45,743 bases of DNA from Flavobacterium sp. (GCA_003497625.1 DNNO01000042.1:1-45743), one strand, 5' to 3'; shown: positions 7,233 through 15,920, counted from the first letter of the stretch. Translations and numbers: made by a program. Notes: a model not told the origin generated them from the letters alone.

Positions 7233-7979
7233 TTTTTCTTGGCGTTGTAATTTCAGCAGTTTGGCGTATTTCATGTGCGAGAAAAACCCTTGGATTAAGG
7301 CTATTGTGATGCCGTCAATTCCGTTGAAAATTCCTTTTTTGAAGAAATAACATCTTATAAAAGCGGTTAAACCATTAACTACTGGTTTCATTGCTCCTAC
7401 TCTTTTTCCTTGGTCAAAAAGTTGTTGCGCATGCCAAGTAGAATATTGGTTTTTCTTAGCTATAATTTGCTCAAAAGATTCCCAGCCATAGTGTAAAATA
7501 TGAACGGCTACTTTTTTCTCGTTAGTAGTTTCAATTTTTTGATGCACTTTAGCTGGCGAAGGTTGTGCCGTTTTCTTATTGAAGAAACGCACTTTATGAT
7601 CGGGATACCAACCTGAAAAATCAATCAATTCATCGGCTAAAAAGTTTTTAACTCGAAACGAAAAAGCATCGTAATCTCCTTCTAAATATTTTTCTTTTAA
7701 AATGAATTCTTTGGCATCTGTATCTAAAAATTCGTCTGCATCTAAATTTAAAATCCAATCGTTTTTGCAAAATGGCAATCCATGCGTGCGCTGTGGTCCA
7801 TCGCCAAGAAACTTTTGAGAAATAACTTTTGCGCCTTTTTCTTCGGCAATTTTTACCGTATTATCAGCACTTAACGAATCAACAACGATTACTTCATCGC
7901 ACACTTCAAACAAAGCATCGATGCATTTTCCAATATTTTTTTCTTCATTATAAGTAATGACTAAACCGCTAATTGCCAT
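7218..7979 (-). CDS. Family 2 glycosyltransferase, LPS-core WaaE-like
   Basis: A 253-residue GT-A glycosyltransferase. Recognisable parts are the start MAISGLVITYNEEKNIGKCI, CDEVIVVDSLSADNTV, the short WaaE-type segment GDGPQRTHGLPF, and the metal-binding WILNLDADEFLD. Relatives (WaaE/KdtX) add a sugar to the inner core of lipopolysaccharide; the acceptor here is unknown. It is cytoplasmic, perhaps membrane-associated by its basic C-terminus (LLKLQRQEKLLKR). Start ATG 7979 is well supported by a promoter at 7996-8025. It converges on the upstream sulfatase-fold gene with a 15-base overlap of stop regions and is divergent from the heptosyltransferase-like gene, with overlapping promoters between them. 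Confidence 0.88.
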   Translation of the reverse strand: MAISGLVITYNEEKNIGKCIDALFEVCDEVIVVDSLSADNTVKIAEEKGAKVISQKFLGDGPQRTHGLPFCKNDWILNLDADEFLDTDAKEFILKEKYLEGDYDAFSFRVKNFLADELIDFSGWYPDHKVRFFNKKTAQPSPAKVHQKIETTNEKKVAVHILHYGWESFEQIIAKKNQYSTWHAQQLFDQGKRVGAMKPVVNGLTAFIRCYFFKKGIFNGIDGITIALIQGFFSHMKYAKLLKLQRQEKLLKR

Positions 7980-7995
7980 AAAAATTGAATTTTCA

Positions 7996-8025
7996 CAAAA
8001 GTAATCAAATTATTTTGTTGGCAAA
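7996..8025 (-). promoter_or_regulatory. Promoter of the WaaE-like gene
   Basis: On the minus strand TTTG (8025-8022), 18 bases, then TACTTTTG (8003-7996), 16 bases before the ATG. It overlaps the divergent promoter at 8018-8048. Confidence 0.65.
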
Positions 8026-8048
8026 GTTTCAAAATCAGTGTATTTTAG
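8018..8048 (+). promoter_or_regulatory. Promoter of the GT9 gene
   Basis: TTG at 8018-8020, 20 bases, then TATTTTAG at 8041-8048, 18 bases before the ATG at 8067. The -7 box departs from the consensus in its last two positions. Confidence 0.45.
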
Positions 8049-8066
8049 CCAAATAATTTATCAAAA

Positions 8067-9128
8067 ATGAAAATTTTAGTCATACAACAAAAGCGAATTG
8101 GAGACGTACTTACCTCAACTATTTTATCCAATAATTTGAAGCAAAAATATCCGGATGCACAAATAGATTACATGTGCTATGCCAATTGTGTTGATGTACT
8201 AAAAAACAATCCAAACATTGATAATATTATTGTTTTGGAAGAAAAAGTACGAAAAAACTATCTTTCCCTTTTTCAATTTATTTTCAAAATTAGAAGTACC
8301 AAATATGATGCGGTAATTGATGCTTACAGTAAGTTAGAAACTAATTTAATTACACTGTTTTCTGGTGCAAAATTCAAGATTTCATACAAGAAAGGTTATT
8401 CTAATATTTTTTACAATTATAATATTGAACGCTTAAAAAACGGTACAAAATCGGAAATTGGATTGGCAATTATTAATCGTTTACGTTTACTAAAACCACT
8501 TATTGAGGAAGAAATTACCGATTATAAACCAAAAGTTTTTTTAACGGATTTGGAAATTAATCAAGCAAAGGAAATGCTATCAAAATTTCCATTAAAAACC
8601 GACAAACCCACTTTTATGATTGGGATTTTAGGCAGCGAATGGTACAAAACTTATCCGTTTGAAAAAATGGCGGAATTGCTAGATTTTACCGTGCAAACAA
8701 CTGATGCGAATTTACTTTTCAACTACATTCCGAAACAAAAAGAAGATGCTCAAAAAATCTTCGATTTGTGTCTTCCCGAAACACAACAACGTATTTATTT
8801 TGATTTGTATGCCAATGATTTGCGTTCGTTTTTAGGTTTATTGTCGCAATGTGATGCTTTAATTGGCAACGAAGGCGGAAGTGTAAACATGGCAAAAGCA
8901 TTGTTTATTCCTACGTTTTCGCTGTTTTCACCAAGTGTAGATAAAGAAACGTGGCAAATTTTTGAAGATGATAAAAACATCTCAATCCATTTAAAAGATT
9001 TGAAACCAGAAATTTATACCGAAGTTGACGAAAAATTTATCAAAGAAAACACATTCAAATATTTTGAAGAATATCCGATTGCTTTAATTAAAGAAAAATT
9101 AAAGGGTTTCTTTGAAATTATTCGCTAA
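8067..9128 (+). CDS. Family 9 glycosyltransferase (heptosyltransferase-like)
   Basis: A 353-residue GT-B enzyme of the ADP-heptose:LPS heptosyltransferase family. The start MKILVIQQKRIGDVLTST has the diagnostic IGDVL motif, followed by the YPDAQIDYM strand, the acceptor-side domain, and the donor-side domain with GILGSEWYKTYPFEKM and CDALIGNEGGSVNMAKAL, the conserved nucleotide-sugar loop. Members transfer heptose (or in some lineages other sugars) onto the Kdo inner core. This is the most direct sign that the cluster builds a lipooligosaccharide core. The donor sugar cannot be told from sequence alone. Its 3' end overlaps the converging GT2 gene by 11 bases. Confidence 0.9.
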   Translation: MKILVIQQKRIGDVLTSTILSNNLKQKYPDAQIDYMCYANCVDVLKNNPNIDNIIVLEEKVRKNYLSLFQFIFKIRSTKYDAVIDAYSKLETNLITLFSGAKFKISYKKGYSNIFYNYNIERLKNGTKSEIGLAIINRLRLLKPLIEEEITDYKPKVFLTDLEINQAKEMLSKFPLKTDKPTFMIGILGSEWYKTYPFEKMAELLDFTVQTTDANLLFNYIPKQKEDAQKIFDLCLPETQQRIYFDLYANDLRSFLGLLSQCDALIGNEGGSVNMAKALFIPTFSLFSPSVDKETWQIFEDDKNISIHLKDLKPEIYTEVDEKFIKENTFKYFEEYPIALIKEKLKGFFEIIR

Positions 9129-9939
9129 GATATTTTGACAAACCATTTTCAATAAAAGTTACATTGTGTTTTTTATTGAAATTGCGAATAGCATTGTTTT
9201 TCTCCCAAGTTTCAGGCGTTGCGTAACCTCTTTTGTGGTCTAAATGCAAACAAACAGCACTGTAACGAATTTGCTTGGATAAAATTCCGAAGTTGAACAA
9301 ACGTTCGCCAACTTCTCTATCCAAACCACCGTATTGCATTTCTTCGTTAAAACCATTCACGTCAATTAAATCTTTCTTAAAGCAAGACGTGTTGTGACCG
9401 TTAAAAGTTCGTTTCGTAGGTGTTAACCAATTCATGAAAGTAGCAAAAAGTGAAATCTTGGTCAGTTTTGATAATTTAAAAGTCTTAGAAACTCCATTTT
9501 TTATCAACCAAGAAATAGAAAAACAATCTTGCTTTTGGATATTTTCTAATGAAATTTTCTGAGACGTTTCCATTGGTAATTTAAAATATCCTCCAGAAAG
9601 AAAATAGCCTTCTTCTTGGTGTTTTAAGTGTTGGCCCACAAAATCTTTTCGTGGAATACAATCGCCATCAGTAAAAAGCAAGTAATCTGAATTTGTTTTT
9701 AAGATGGCTTTATTCAGAATTTTACATTTCTGAAAACCATTATCTTCTTGCCAAACATGAACAATTGGAAACTTAAATTGAGTTTGAAAGGATTCAATTA
9801 CTGCTTTTGTTTTTTCGGTAGAACCATCATCGGCAATAACAACCTCAAAGTTTGGCTCAGTTTGGACGCTGTATCCAACAAGCACTTTTTGAAGCCATTC
9901 TTCCGAATTGTAAGTGGTGATAATTACCGATAATTTCAT
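9118..9939 (-). CDS. Family 2 glycosyltransferase with GT7-type C-terminal domain
   Basis: This 273-residue enzyme starts MKLSVIITTYNSEEWLQ, then shows VVIADDGSTEKT, HVWQEDNGFQK, a metal-binding FTDGDCIPR, and a second conserved block typical of the galactosyltransferase (GT7 C-terminal) domain: NGHNTSCFKKDLIDVNGFNE plus YGGLDREVGERL. It is clearly related to the product of 10809-11606. It lies 24 bases downstream of the WaaP-like kinase gene on the same strand, so the two are probably co-transcribed from the promoter at 10741. It should act in the cytoplasm on a lipid-linked core sugar; donor and acceptor are unknown. It overlaps the preceding plus-strand gene by 11 bases at the 3' ends. Confidence 0.88.
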   Translation of the reverse strand: MKLSVIITTYNSEEWLQKVLVGYSVQTEPNFEVVIADDGSTEKTKAVIESFQTQFKFPIVHVWQEDNGFQKCKILNKAILKTNSDYLLFTDGDCIPRKDFVGQHLKHQEEGYFLSGGYFKLPMETSQKISLENIQKQDCFSISWLIKNGVSKTFKLSKLTKISLFATFMNWLTPTKRTFNGHNTSCFKKDLIDVNGFNEEMQYGGLDREVGERLFNFGILSKQIRYSAVCLHLDHKRGYATPETWEKNNAIRNFNKKHNVTFIENGLSKYLSE

Positions 9940-9963
9940 GCAAAGAATTAAAAGTGAAAAATA

Positions 9964-10728
9964 CTACTTTTTCCAGAACTTTAATTTCTTTTTGATTCTT
10001 TTTTTTCGGTGAAAGCGATATTGGAAATCGGCCGTTAAACCCCACATGGTTTCAAAAATGTTAGTTTCGTTACCGTTTGAAAGTTTTGCGTATTCGTTAC
10101 TCATCACTGCAATCATGTCTTTCTTGTGTGTGATTTTCGATAAATTCTTCATTCGGGTTTTGAAATCGATAGTTTGATGAAACTGCATTCGATTCAAATC
10201 TACTAGAAAAAAGGAATAACTTCCGTCATTATTTTTACGAATTAAGGTATTTCCTGGCGAATGATCTAAAAACTCAATGCCTTTTTGATGCATTTCGAAG
10301 GTAAATTGGGTAAACTTTCGGATGATAAAATCTCTATTTTCAAAAGCTTCATTTTGAACAATTTCTCTAAATTCGAAAACATTTTCTAAATGTTCGCAAG
10401 CGTAATAACTTTCTTTTAATCCGATAAAATCATAATTTTCAAAAAAAGCAACAGGTTGTGGCGTTCCAATTTGCATTTCCATCAATTTTGAAGCAAACTC
10501 GAAAGAACGACGCGCTTTTGATTTTCTAAAATAGCGATAAGCAATTTTATTAATGATGTTAGGTTTCTTGAACGATTTTATGCTAATCACTTCATTTCCC
10601 AATTCAAAAAGTTTAATTGCATTTCGCTTTCCAATAACAAAATCTTTTCCAGATGATGTAAAATGGGTAATACAATTTTCGATTTGAGTTTTATATTTTG
10701 AGAAGTTAGGATGATACTGCGCTAGCAT
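9964..10728 (-). CDS. WaaP/Kdo-kinase-like LPS core kinase
   Basis: A 254-residue protein kinase-fold protein of the lipopolysaccharide kinase (Kdo/WaaP) family. Visible are an N-terminal lobe with SIKSFKKPN (candidate ATP-binding Lys), and the catalytic loop FLDHSPGNTLI, where HSPGN corresponds to the usual H-x-D/x-x-x-N loop. The metal-binding DLNRM then stands in place of DFG. It would phosphorylate a core sugar such as Kdo or heptose, which stabilises the outer membrane through divalent cations. The open frame can be extended to a TTG at 10743, but that TTG is the last part of the -7 box TACTTTTG, so I take the ATG at 10728 (MLAQYHPNFSKY). It sits between two related GT2 genes and is probably co-transcribed with the one at 9118. 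Confidence 0.85.
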   Translation of the reverse strand: MLAQYHPNFSKYKTQIENCITHFTSSGKDFVIGKRNAIKLFELGNEVISIKSFKKPNIINKIAYRYFRKSKARRSFEFASKLMEMQIGTPQPVAFFENYDFIGLKESYYACEHLENVFEFREIVQNEAFENRDFIIRKFTQFTFEMHQKGIEFLDHSPGNTLIRKNNDGSYSFFLVDLNRMQFHQTIDFKTRMKNLSKITHKKDMIAVMSNEYAKLSNGNETNIFETMWGLTADFQYRFHRKKRIKKKLKFWKK

Positions 10729-10740
10729 ATTTTTTTTATT

Positions 10741-10771
10741 CAAAAGTAGCTATTGTTGGTTATAATTCCAA
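10741..10771 (-). promoter_or_regulatory. Promoter of the WaaP-like kinase gene
   Basis: On the minus strand TTG (10771-10769), 20 bases, then TACTTTTG (10748-10741). It ends 12 bases before the ATG at 10728 and rules out the upstream TTG as a start. Confidence 0.65.
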
Positions 10772-10808
10772 TTTATTGAATATTTTTACATGATTTTAGC
10801 AAACGAAT

Positions 10809-11606
10809 ATGAAAGAATTACCAAAATGTTCCTTAGTTACACCAACTTATAACTGGCCAGAAGCGCTTGAACTATTGCTTTTAAGTATTACAAAACAAAC
10901 CGTTTTACCTAATGAAGTAATTATTGCCGATGATGGTTCAAAAGAGGAAACTCGTTTGCTAATTGAGCATTTTCAAAAATCATTTCCTGTTCCGTTAATT
11001 CACGTTTGGCATGAAGATAATGGCAATCAAAAGCCAAAAATAATGAACAAAGCTATTGCACAAGCCAAATACGAATACATCGTAGAAATTGATGGCGATA
11101 TCATCATGCATCCCAATTTTGTGAAAGATCATTTAACCTATGCTGAAAAAGGAGTCTATTTGTTTGGTTCGCGAGTAAATATTCAAAAATCGATTTTAGA
11201 AAGTATTTTCAAGAACAAAACCACTTCGTTTCATTTCTTTTCTAAAGGAATTAAAAAACGTGGAAGAACATTGCGAATTCCTTTCTTTATGAATTCTGCT
11301 AAACTTCACGACAAGCGTTCTTCAAAACTTAGAGGTTGCAACATGTCGTTTTGGAAAGAAGATTTCATTAAAGTAAATGGTTTTAATGAAGGTTTAGTAG
11401 GTTGGGGAGTTGATGATTCTGAGTTAATTCAACGCATTCACAATATCGGAATTCAAGGAAAACGATTAAAAAATGTTGGAATTGCTTATCATATCTACCA
11501 TAAAGAACAAGACAAAAGTCACATTCATTTGAACAATGCTATTGAAGATGAAGTAAGAGAGAAAAAAATAACTTTTGTTGAAAAAGGTGTGAATCAGTAT
11601 TTATAA
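10809..11606 (+). CDS. Family 2 glycosyltransferase with GT7-type C-terminal domain
   Basis: A 265-residue GT-A enzyme. Motifs in order are CSLVTPTYNWPEAL, VIIADDGSKEET, IHVWHEDNGNQKPKIMNKAI, the metal-binding VEIDGDIIMHP, LRGCNMSFWKEDFIKVNGFNE, and GWGVDDSELIQRI. It is paralogous to the product of 9118-9939 (same ADDGS, HVW-EDNG-QK and NGFNE blocks), but has DID-type rather than TDGDC metal ligands, so the two probably use different donors or acceptors. It is divergent from the WaaP-like kinase gene, with 80 bases between the starts. Its last six bases overlap the stop of the opposite-strand GT4 gene. Confidence 0.88.
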   Translation: MKELPKCSLVTPTYNWPEALELLLLSITKQTVLPNEVIIADDGSKEETRLLIEHFQKSFPVPLIHVWHEDNGNQKPKIMNKAIAQAKYEYIVEIDGDIIMHPNFVKDHLTYAEKGVYLFGSRVNIQKSILESIFKNKTTSFHFFSKGIKKRGRTLRIPFFMNSAKLHDKRSSKLRGCNMSFWKEDFIKVNGFNEGLVGWGVDDSELIQRIHNIGIQGKRLKNVGIAYHIYHKEQDKSHIHLNNAIEDEVREKKITFVEKGVNQYL

Positions 11607-12707
11607 TTTCATTACCCTAAGATATTCCTCTTTGGTTTGCTTAGCAATATTTTCTGCATTGAAATCATTTTGAATAATTTCTTTACTCTTTACGACAAAC
11701 TCAGACTTTAAGCTTTCATTATCTAAAAGAGTTAAAACTTTAGCAGCCAATTGCTTGAAATCTTTCACTGGAGCAATAAAACCATTTTTTCCGTCTTGAA
11801 TAACATCTGGAACCACTCCAACTTGAGTTGAAACTACCGGAGTTCCTAATAACATGGCTTCTAAAACAGATGTTGGACCACCTTCTCTTTGTGATGTCAT
11901 TAAAAAAGCGTCAAATTGAGGAACTAATGATGAAGCGTTTTCTATTTTATCTGTAAAAATTATTGCATCTTCCAAGCCTTTATCTTTTATTAGTTGTTGT
12001 AATTCAGGCGTATTTTTTGTGAATTCGCCTATTTGGATAAACTTAATATCTTTTCGATTTAGCTTATTAACTACTTCGTCAGCAACATATATAAAAGTTG
12101 GTAAATCTTTTGCATTGGAATGATTAGCGATATTTCCAACAACCTTAAGTTCTGAATCAATTTTGTAGGTTTCTCTTAAATCTAAAACTGGTTTCAGATT
12201 CAATATTTCCAACGAAACACAATCGTGAACTACTACCGTTTTGCTTTTTGCTTTTTCGTTTAAGATTTTACCTAAATCTCTTTTAACCGAATTAGAAACA
12301 CAAATAATGGAAGCTAATCCTTTAAAATTATATTTTAAATTACTTAAGAAGCTACTGCTTGTTCCCATTCCTTTTTTAGAAAAAACAGTTTTGGGTTTGA
12401 TACCAAATAAAATTTTTGCAATTACATAAAAAGTAAGCGAATCGCTGGTATGTAAATGTATAATATCGGGGTGAAAATCGTTAATTACATTCTTTAGTAA
12501 AGAAAAGTTTCTTGGTTTATTTAATTTTCTATCTTTGACTCCAATAAACGAGATTGATTTTTTAGCGCATTGACTTTCTAATACCGAATCTTCAATGCCA
12601 AAAACTAAATTTTCAACTTCATTTTTTGCTAATTCGGGTAAAATATACATCATCTGTTGCTCATTGCCGCCCCATCCTTTTGCTCCAGATATATGTAATA
12701 TTTTCAT
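11601..12707 (-). CDS. Family 4 glycosyltransferase
   Basis: A 368-residue GT-B retaining glycosyltransferase. The N-terminus MKILHISGAKGWGGNEQQM has the GG(N)EQ loop of GT4 enzymes, which contacts the donor phosphates. Then come HPDIIHLHTSDSL and the donor domain with VVGNIANHSNAKDLP. Near the C-terminus are MTSQREGGPTSVLEAMLLGTPVVSTQVGVVPDVI, holding the E-x7-E signature and the usual G-P-x-V. Substrate unknown; by context a core or surface-glycan sugar. Start ATG 12707. It is divergent from the 12809 gene across a very AT-rich 100-base spacer and converges on the 10809 gene with a 6-base overlap. Confidence 0.9.
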   Translation of the reverse strand: MKILHISGAKGWGGNEQQMMYILPELAKNEVENLVFGIEDSVLESQCAKKSISFIGVKDRKLNKPRNFSLLKNVINDFHPDIIHLHTSDSLTFYVIAKILFGIKPKTVFSKKGMGTSSSFLSNLKYNFKGLASIICVSNSVKRDLGKILNEKAKSKTVVVHDCVSLEILNLKPVLDLRETYKIDSELKVVGNIANHSNAKDLPTFIYVADEVVNKLNRKDIKFIQIGEFTKNTPELQQLIKDKGLEDAIIFTDKIENASSLVPQFDAFLMTSQREGGPTSVLEAMLLGTPVVSTQVGVVPDVIQDGKNGFIAPVKDFKQLAAKVLTLLDNESLKSEFVVKSKEIIQNDFNAENIAKQTKEEYLRVMKL

Positions 12708-12808
12708 TGAATTTGATTTTTTATTTTGATTGATTTTGTAAAATTATATAAATTAAAAATTAAAATAAAAAAATTGCATTTTATTTAACTTACGATAGTA
12801 AACAACAA

Positions 12809-13705
12809 ATGGATTTATCAATCATAATTATTAACTACAATACGAGTAAATATTCTATAAATTGTATAGAGAGTATTGTAAATACTATTTCTGATTCCAT
12901 TAATTACGAAATAATTCTTGTTGATAATTGTTCTGAAATTACAGATCTCCAAAACTTAGAAGAGCAAATAAAAAAATACAATCGCTTAAAGTTAATTAAA
13001 AACCCAACAAATAGCGGTTTTGGAGGTGGAAATACAATAGGAGCAAAAGTAGCTGAAGGACAATTTTTAGCCTTTGTTAATAACGATACGCTTCTTATAA
13101 ACGATTGTTTTTCTATCTTAATTGATGCAATGGAATCAAATCCAAGTTATGGCGTTTGTAGTCCACAATCATTTAAAGAAAATGGTGATTTTTTACCTAC
13201 AATTGATCATTTTACATCACCTAGTAAAGAATTATTTGGAAGAGCTTTTCTAGAATTTATAAATCCAAAAAGATACCCAAAAAGAAAACAAATATATTTC
13301 AAACCGCAAAGAGGACAATTTGTTAGCGGAAGTTTTATGATATTTAGAAAAGAAGATTTTGATAAAATTGGAGGATTTGATACTAAAATTTTCTTATACC
13401 AAGAGGAAACAGATATTTGCAAAAGATTATTAAAAATTAACAAATACGCTTATTTAATTCCGGAAGCTAAATTTATTCATTTTCATGGTGCTAGCACAAA
13501 AAAGTCGATTGCTATAAAGACGGAATTAAAACTTTCAACACTTTACGTTATCAAAAAACATTATGGTTGGTGGGCTCATAAATTAATTTTGTTCTTTTTC
13601 ATAGTAAAATATTTTATACGAAGTTTTTTTAAACCTGAATATTGGAATATTTTCAAAGTTTTAATAAAGGGTGGTCAATTGAATCATTCTCTTCTAAAAA
13701 AATAA
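12809..13705 (+). CDS. Family 2 glycosyltransferase, rhamnosyltransferase-like
   Basis: A 298-residue GT-A enzyme of the WbbL/rhamnosyltransferase type. It starts MDLSIIIINYNTSKYSINCI, has IILVDNCSE, NPTNSGFGGGNTIGAK, the metal-binding AFVNNDTLL, RGQFVSGSFMIFRKEDFDKIGGFD, YQEETDICKRL, and FIHFHGAST. The NSGFGGGNN-type loop, FVNND and GGFDE/FLYQEE series are diagnostic of this subgroup, which often transfers rhamnose or other deoxysugars, but the donor is not proved here. The C-terminal part is basic and hydrophobic (KLILFFFIVKYFIRSFF) and probably associates with the inner membrane. It is followed 12 bases later by a GT4 gene on the same strand, so these form a two-gene operon. Confidence 0.88.
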   Translation: MDLSIIIINYNTSKYSINCIESIVNTISDSINYEIILVDNCSEITDLQNLEEQIKKYNRLKLIKNPTNSGFGGGNTIGAKVAEGQFLAFVNNDTLLINDCFSILIDAMESNPSYGVCSPQSFKENGDFLPTIDHFTSPSKELFGRAFLEFINPKRYPKRKQIYFKPQRGQFVSGSFMIFRKEDFDKIGGFDTKIFLYQEETDICKRLLKINKYAYLIPEAKFIHFHGASTKKSIAIKTELKLSTLYVIKKHYGWWAHKLILFFFIVKYFIRSFFKPEYWNIFKVLIKGGQLNHSLLKK

Positions 13706-13717
13706 TTAAAATTTAAG

Positions 13718-14791
13718 ATGAAAAAAAGTATTGTTTTTGTTAGTAACAGTCTTCCAACATACGATAAAGATTCAGGAGCTAATCGATTAAAAGAGATTAT
13801 TGAAGAGTTTCTTATCTGTAATTTTGAATGTTATTTTCTAACTAGCGAAAACGATTCAAGTAGTAAATATTGGAAATATTTCTCCGAGATTGGTGTTACA
13901 ATTTTAAATGTTTCAGAAATTGAGAAAATTCAAACTTTAAAAAATGTAAACTTTGTTTGGTTTAATGGTCCGAATTCATTTAAAAAAAATCTGAATTTTG
14001 TTTCTCAGCATTTACCGAAATCAAAAATCATTTATGATATGGTAGATGTTCATTTTTTACGATACAAAAGATCACTACAATTAAATCCGTTTAAAATTTC
14101 AGACTATAAAAGGTATTTCAAATACAAAAAAATTGAAACTAAATTAATCAAGAAGGCCTCAATTGTAGTTGCAATTTCTGAGAAAGAAAAAGAGTTAATT
14201 AGTAAATATGTATCGCCAGAAAAAGTAATTACTATTTCAAATATTCATTATCCAAAAGTTAGTAAAGCTGAAATCCCTACTTTTAACCAAAGACAAAATA
14301 TTTTATTTATAGGTTCAAAACACACCCCAAATATTGATGCTATTTACTTTCTTTACAATGAAGTTATGCCAAAAGTTTGGAAAACTAATAAAGATATAAA
14401 AGTGCAAATTATTGGAGATGTTGCTGAAGAAATCAAAGGAATTTCACATCCCATGTTTGAATTTTTAGGTTATGTTCCGAATGTTGAATCTTACTTTTTG
14501 AATAGTAAATTAATGGTTGCTCCATTGCGATATGGTGCTGGTGTAAAAGGTAAAATTGGTCAAGCATTTGAATATTATTTACCAGTTATTACAACAGATA
14601 TTGGTGCAGAGGGGATGAATTTAAAAAATAATCATCATGCTATAATAACCAACGATTCTACAGAATTTGCCAATAAAATTATTGAACTTTATGAAAACGA
14701 AGAGCTTTGGCAAAAATTAAGCAATGCTAGTGAAGACAGTTTAAAACCATTTTCAAAAGAACATTTGCGAAATGTAATTCAATCTATTTAA
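13718..14791 (+). CDS. Family 4-type glycosyltransferase
   Basis: A 357-residue GT-B protein. The N-terminal domain starts MKKSIVFVSNSLPTYDKDSGANRLKEI, and KIIYDMVDVHFLRY resembles the acceptor domain of glycosyltransferases of the GT4/GT1 clan. The donor domain shows ILFIGSKHTPNIDAIYFLYNEVMP, LGYVPNVESYFLNSKLMVAPLRYGAGVKGKIGQAFEYYLPVITTDIGAEGM, a block typical of these enzymes that positions the nucleotide sugar. The specificity is unknown. It follows the rhamnosyltransferase-like gene by 12 bases and is likely co-transcribed with it. Its 3' end overlaps the next, converging gene by eight bases. Confidence 0.85.
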   Translation: MKKSIVFVSNSLPTYDKDSGANRLKEIIEEFLICNFECYFLTSENDSSSKYWKYFSEIGVTILNVSEIEKIQTLKNVNFVWFNGPNSFKKNLNFVSQHLPKSKIIYDMVDVHFLRYKRSLQLNPFKISDYKRYFKYKKIETKLIKKASIVVAISEKEKELISKYVSPEKVITISNIHYPKVSKAEIPTFNQRQNILFIGSKHTPNIDAIYFLYNEVMPKVWKTNKDIKVQIIGDVAEEIKGISHPMFEFLGYVPNVESYFLNSKLMVAPLRYGAGVKGKIGQAFEYYLPVITTDIGAEGMNLKNNHHAIITNDSTEFANKIIELYENEELWQKLSNASEDSLKPFSKEHLRNVIQSI

Positions 14792-15920
14792 AAACGTTAT
14801 CTAACTCTGAATAAACCGAATTTACTGATAAATAGTTTTCGAAGAAATTTTTAGACAATGTTTGTTGTTGCTTGTAAAAGTTTTCATCTGTTAGCAGTTG
14901 TTCAATATATTTAGAAAAAGTTGTAGCGTCTTCGGCAACCAAACAACCGTTGTTTGTTTTATTTATTAATCCATCAATTCCTCTTGGATTACAAACAACA
15001 GGTAAACCAAAAGAGAGCGCTTCAACAACCTTTATTTTAAGTCCAGTACCAGATAACATTGGACAAATTGCTACTCTTGATTCGCTGTAAACTTGATTTA
15101 AATCTTCAACAAAATGCATTTTAGTAACATTTGGAAGTTCCGAAATATGTTCGTTAATCTTTCCAACAACGCAAATTGACAGGTTAGGATTTAATTTAGG
15201 ATAAACTTCTTCAAAAAACCATTTTGCCGATTTTACATTGTGTTCATTACTACTAGCAACATAAACCAAATCATATTTTTTTTGAGTGCTATTAAATTGG
15301 AATTTAACTTCCAAAGCATGAGGAATTGTGATTACTTCACTTGTAACAAATTGCGAAAACACATAATTTTCATCAGAAGAAATGACCCAAACTTTTTGAA
15401 ATAAATTCAGCAATTCAACTTCTTTATTAAAATACTTACCCAAGTTAAATCGCTTTTGATTTTGAAACTGAGAAGTTAAAAAATCATGCGTATCAATTAT
15501 TAACTTAGCATTTTTTAAATGTTTATTTTTCCTAATTAATTCAGTCCAGTAGGCATACGAAATAATAATATAATCATACTTATTTTCTCTCAAAATTTTA
15601 GAGAATTGTTCTTTATGACCAAATCTTGTCCTATCAAAATCTCTAATTCTTCTCTTTAATTTATTCGGAATTGCATAAGTAAACAAATACGATATAGTCT
15701 TAGAAATACGTTTATCTCTTTTCAAAAGAAAACCATTTTCTATCAAATCAGCATTTTTAATTGAATCTAAATCATCTTCAGAAAATGATTTTGAAGCAAT
15801 TCCTATATAATCAATTTTATGATTTCTATTTTTAAAATACTGAAGCAAGGCAAATGCTCTGGCATTATTTCCTTGATTAGAAGCCGCTGGATTTTCGGGA
15901 TAGAAATAAAGTATTTTCAT
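14784..15920 (-). CDS. Family 4-type glycosyltransferase
   Basis: A 378-residue GT-B protein similar in build to the product of 13718-14791. The start is MKILYFYPENPAASNQGNNARAFALL, and LIIDTHDFLTSQ lies in the middle. The donor domain has YDLVYVASSNEHNVKSAKWFFEEVYP, VEDLNQVYSESRVAICPMLSGTGLKIKVVEALSFGLPVVCNPRGIDGL. The SGTGLKIKV-EAL-GLPVV run corresponds to the AGVKGKIGQAFEY run of its neighbour. The two converge with an 8-base overlap and may have arisen from an old duplication with inversion. Start ATG 15920; a 14-base palindrome (CTGTAAATTTACAG) lies 10 bases upstream. Substrate unknown; probably a surface glycan. Confidence 0.85.
   Translation of the reverse strand: MKILYFYPENPAASNQGNNARAFALLQYFKNRNHKIDYIGIASKSFSEDDLDSIKNADLIENGFLLKRDKRISKTISYLFTYAIPNKLKRRIRDFDRTRFGHKEQFSKILRENKYDYIIISYAYWTELIRKNKHLKNAKLIIDTHDFLTSQFQNQKRFNLGKYFNKEVELLNLFQKVWVISSDENYVFSQFVTSEVITIPHALEVKFQFNSTQKKYDLVYVASSNEHNVKSAKWFFEEVYPKLNPNLSICVVGKINEHISELPNVTKMHFVEDLNQVYSESRVAICPMLSGTGLKIKVVEALSFGLPVVCNPRGIDGLINKTNNGCLVAEDATTFSKYIEQLLTDENFYKQQQTLSKNFFENYLSVNSVYSELDNVFK

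Noticed and set aside
12708..12808. Promoter pair in the AT-rich spacer between divergent glycosyltransferase genes
   Set aside because: A TTG lies 19 bases before a TA at 12796, but the downstream bases (TAGTAAAC) do not match TAnnTTTG, so the signal is not above AT-rich background.
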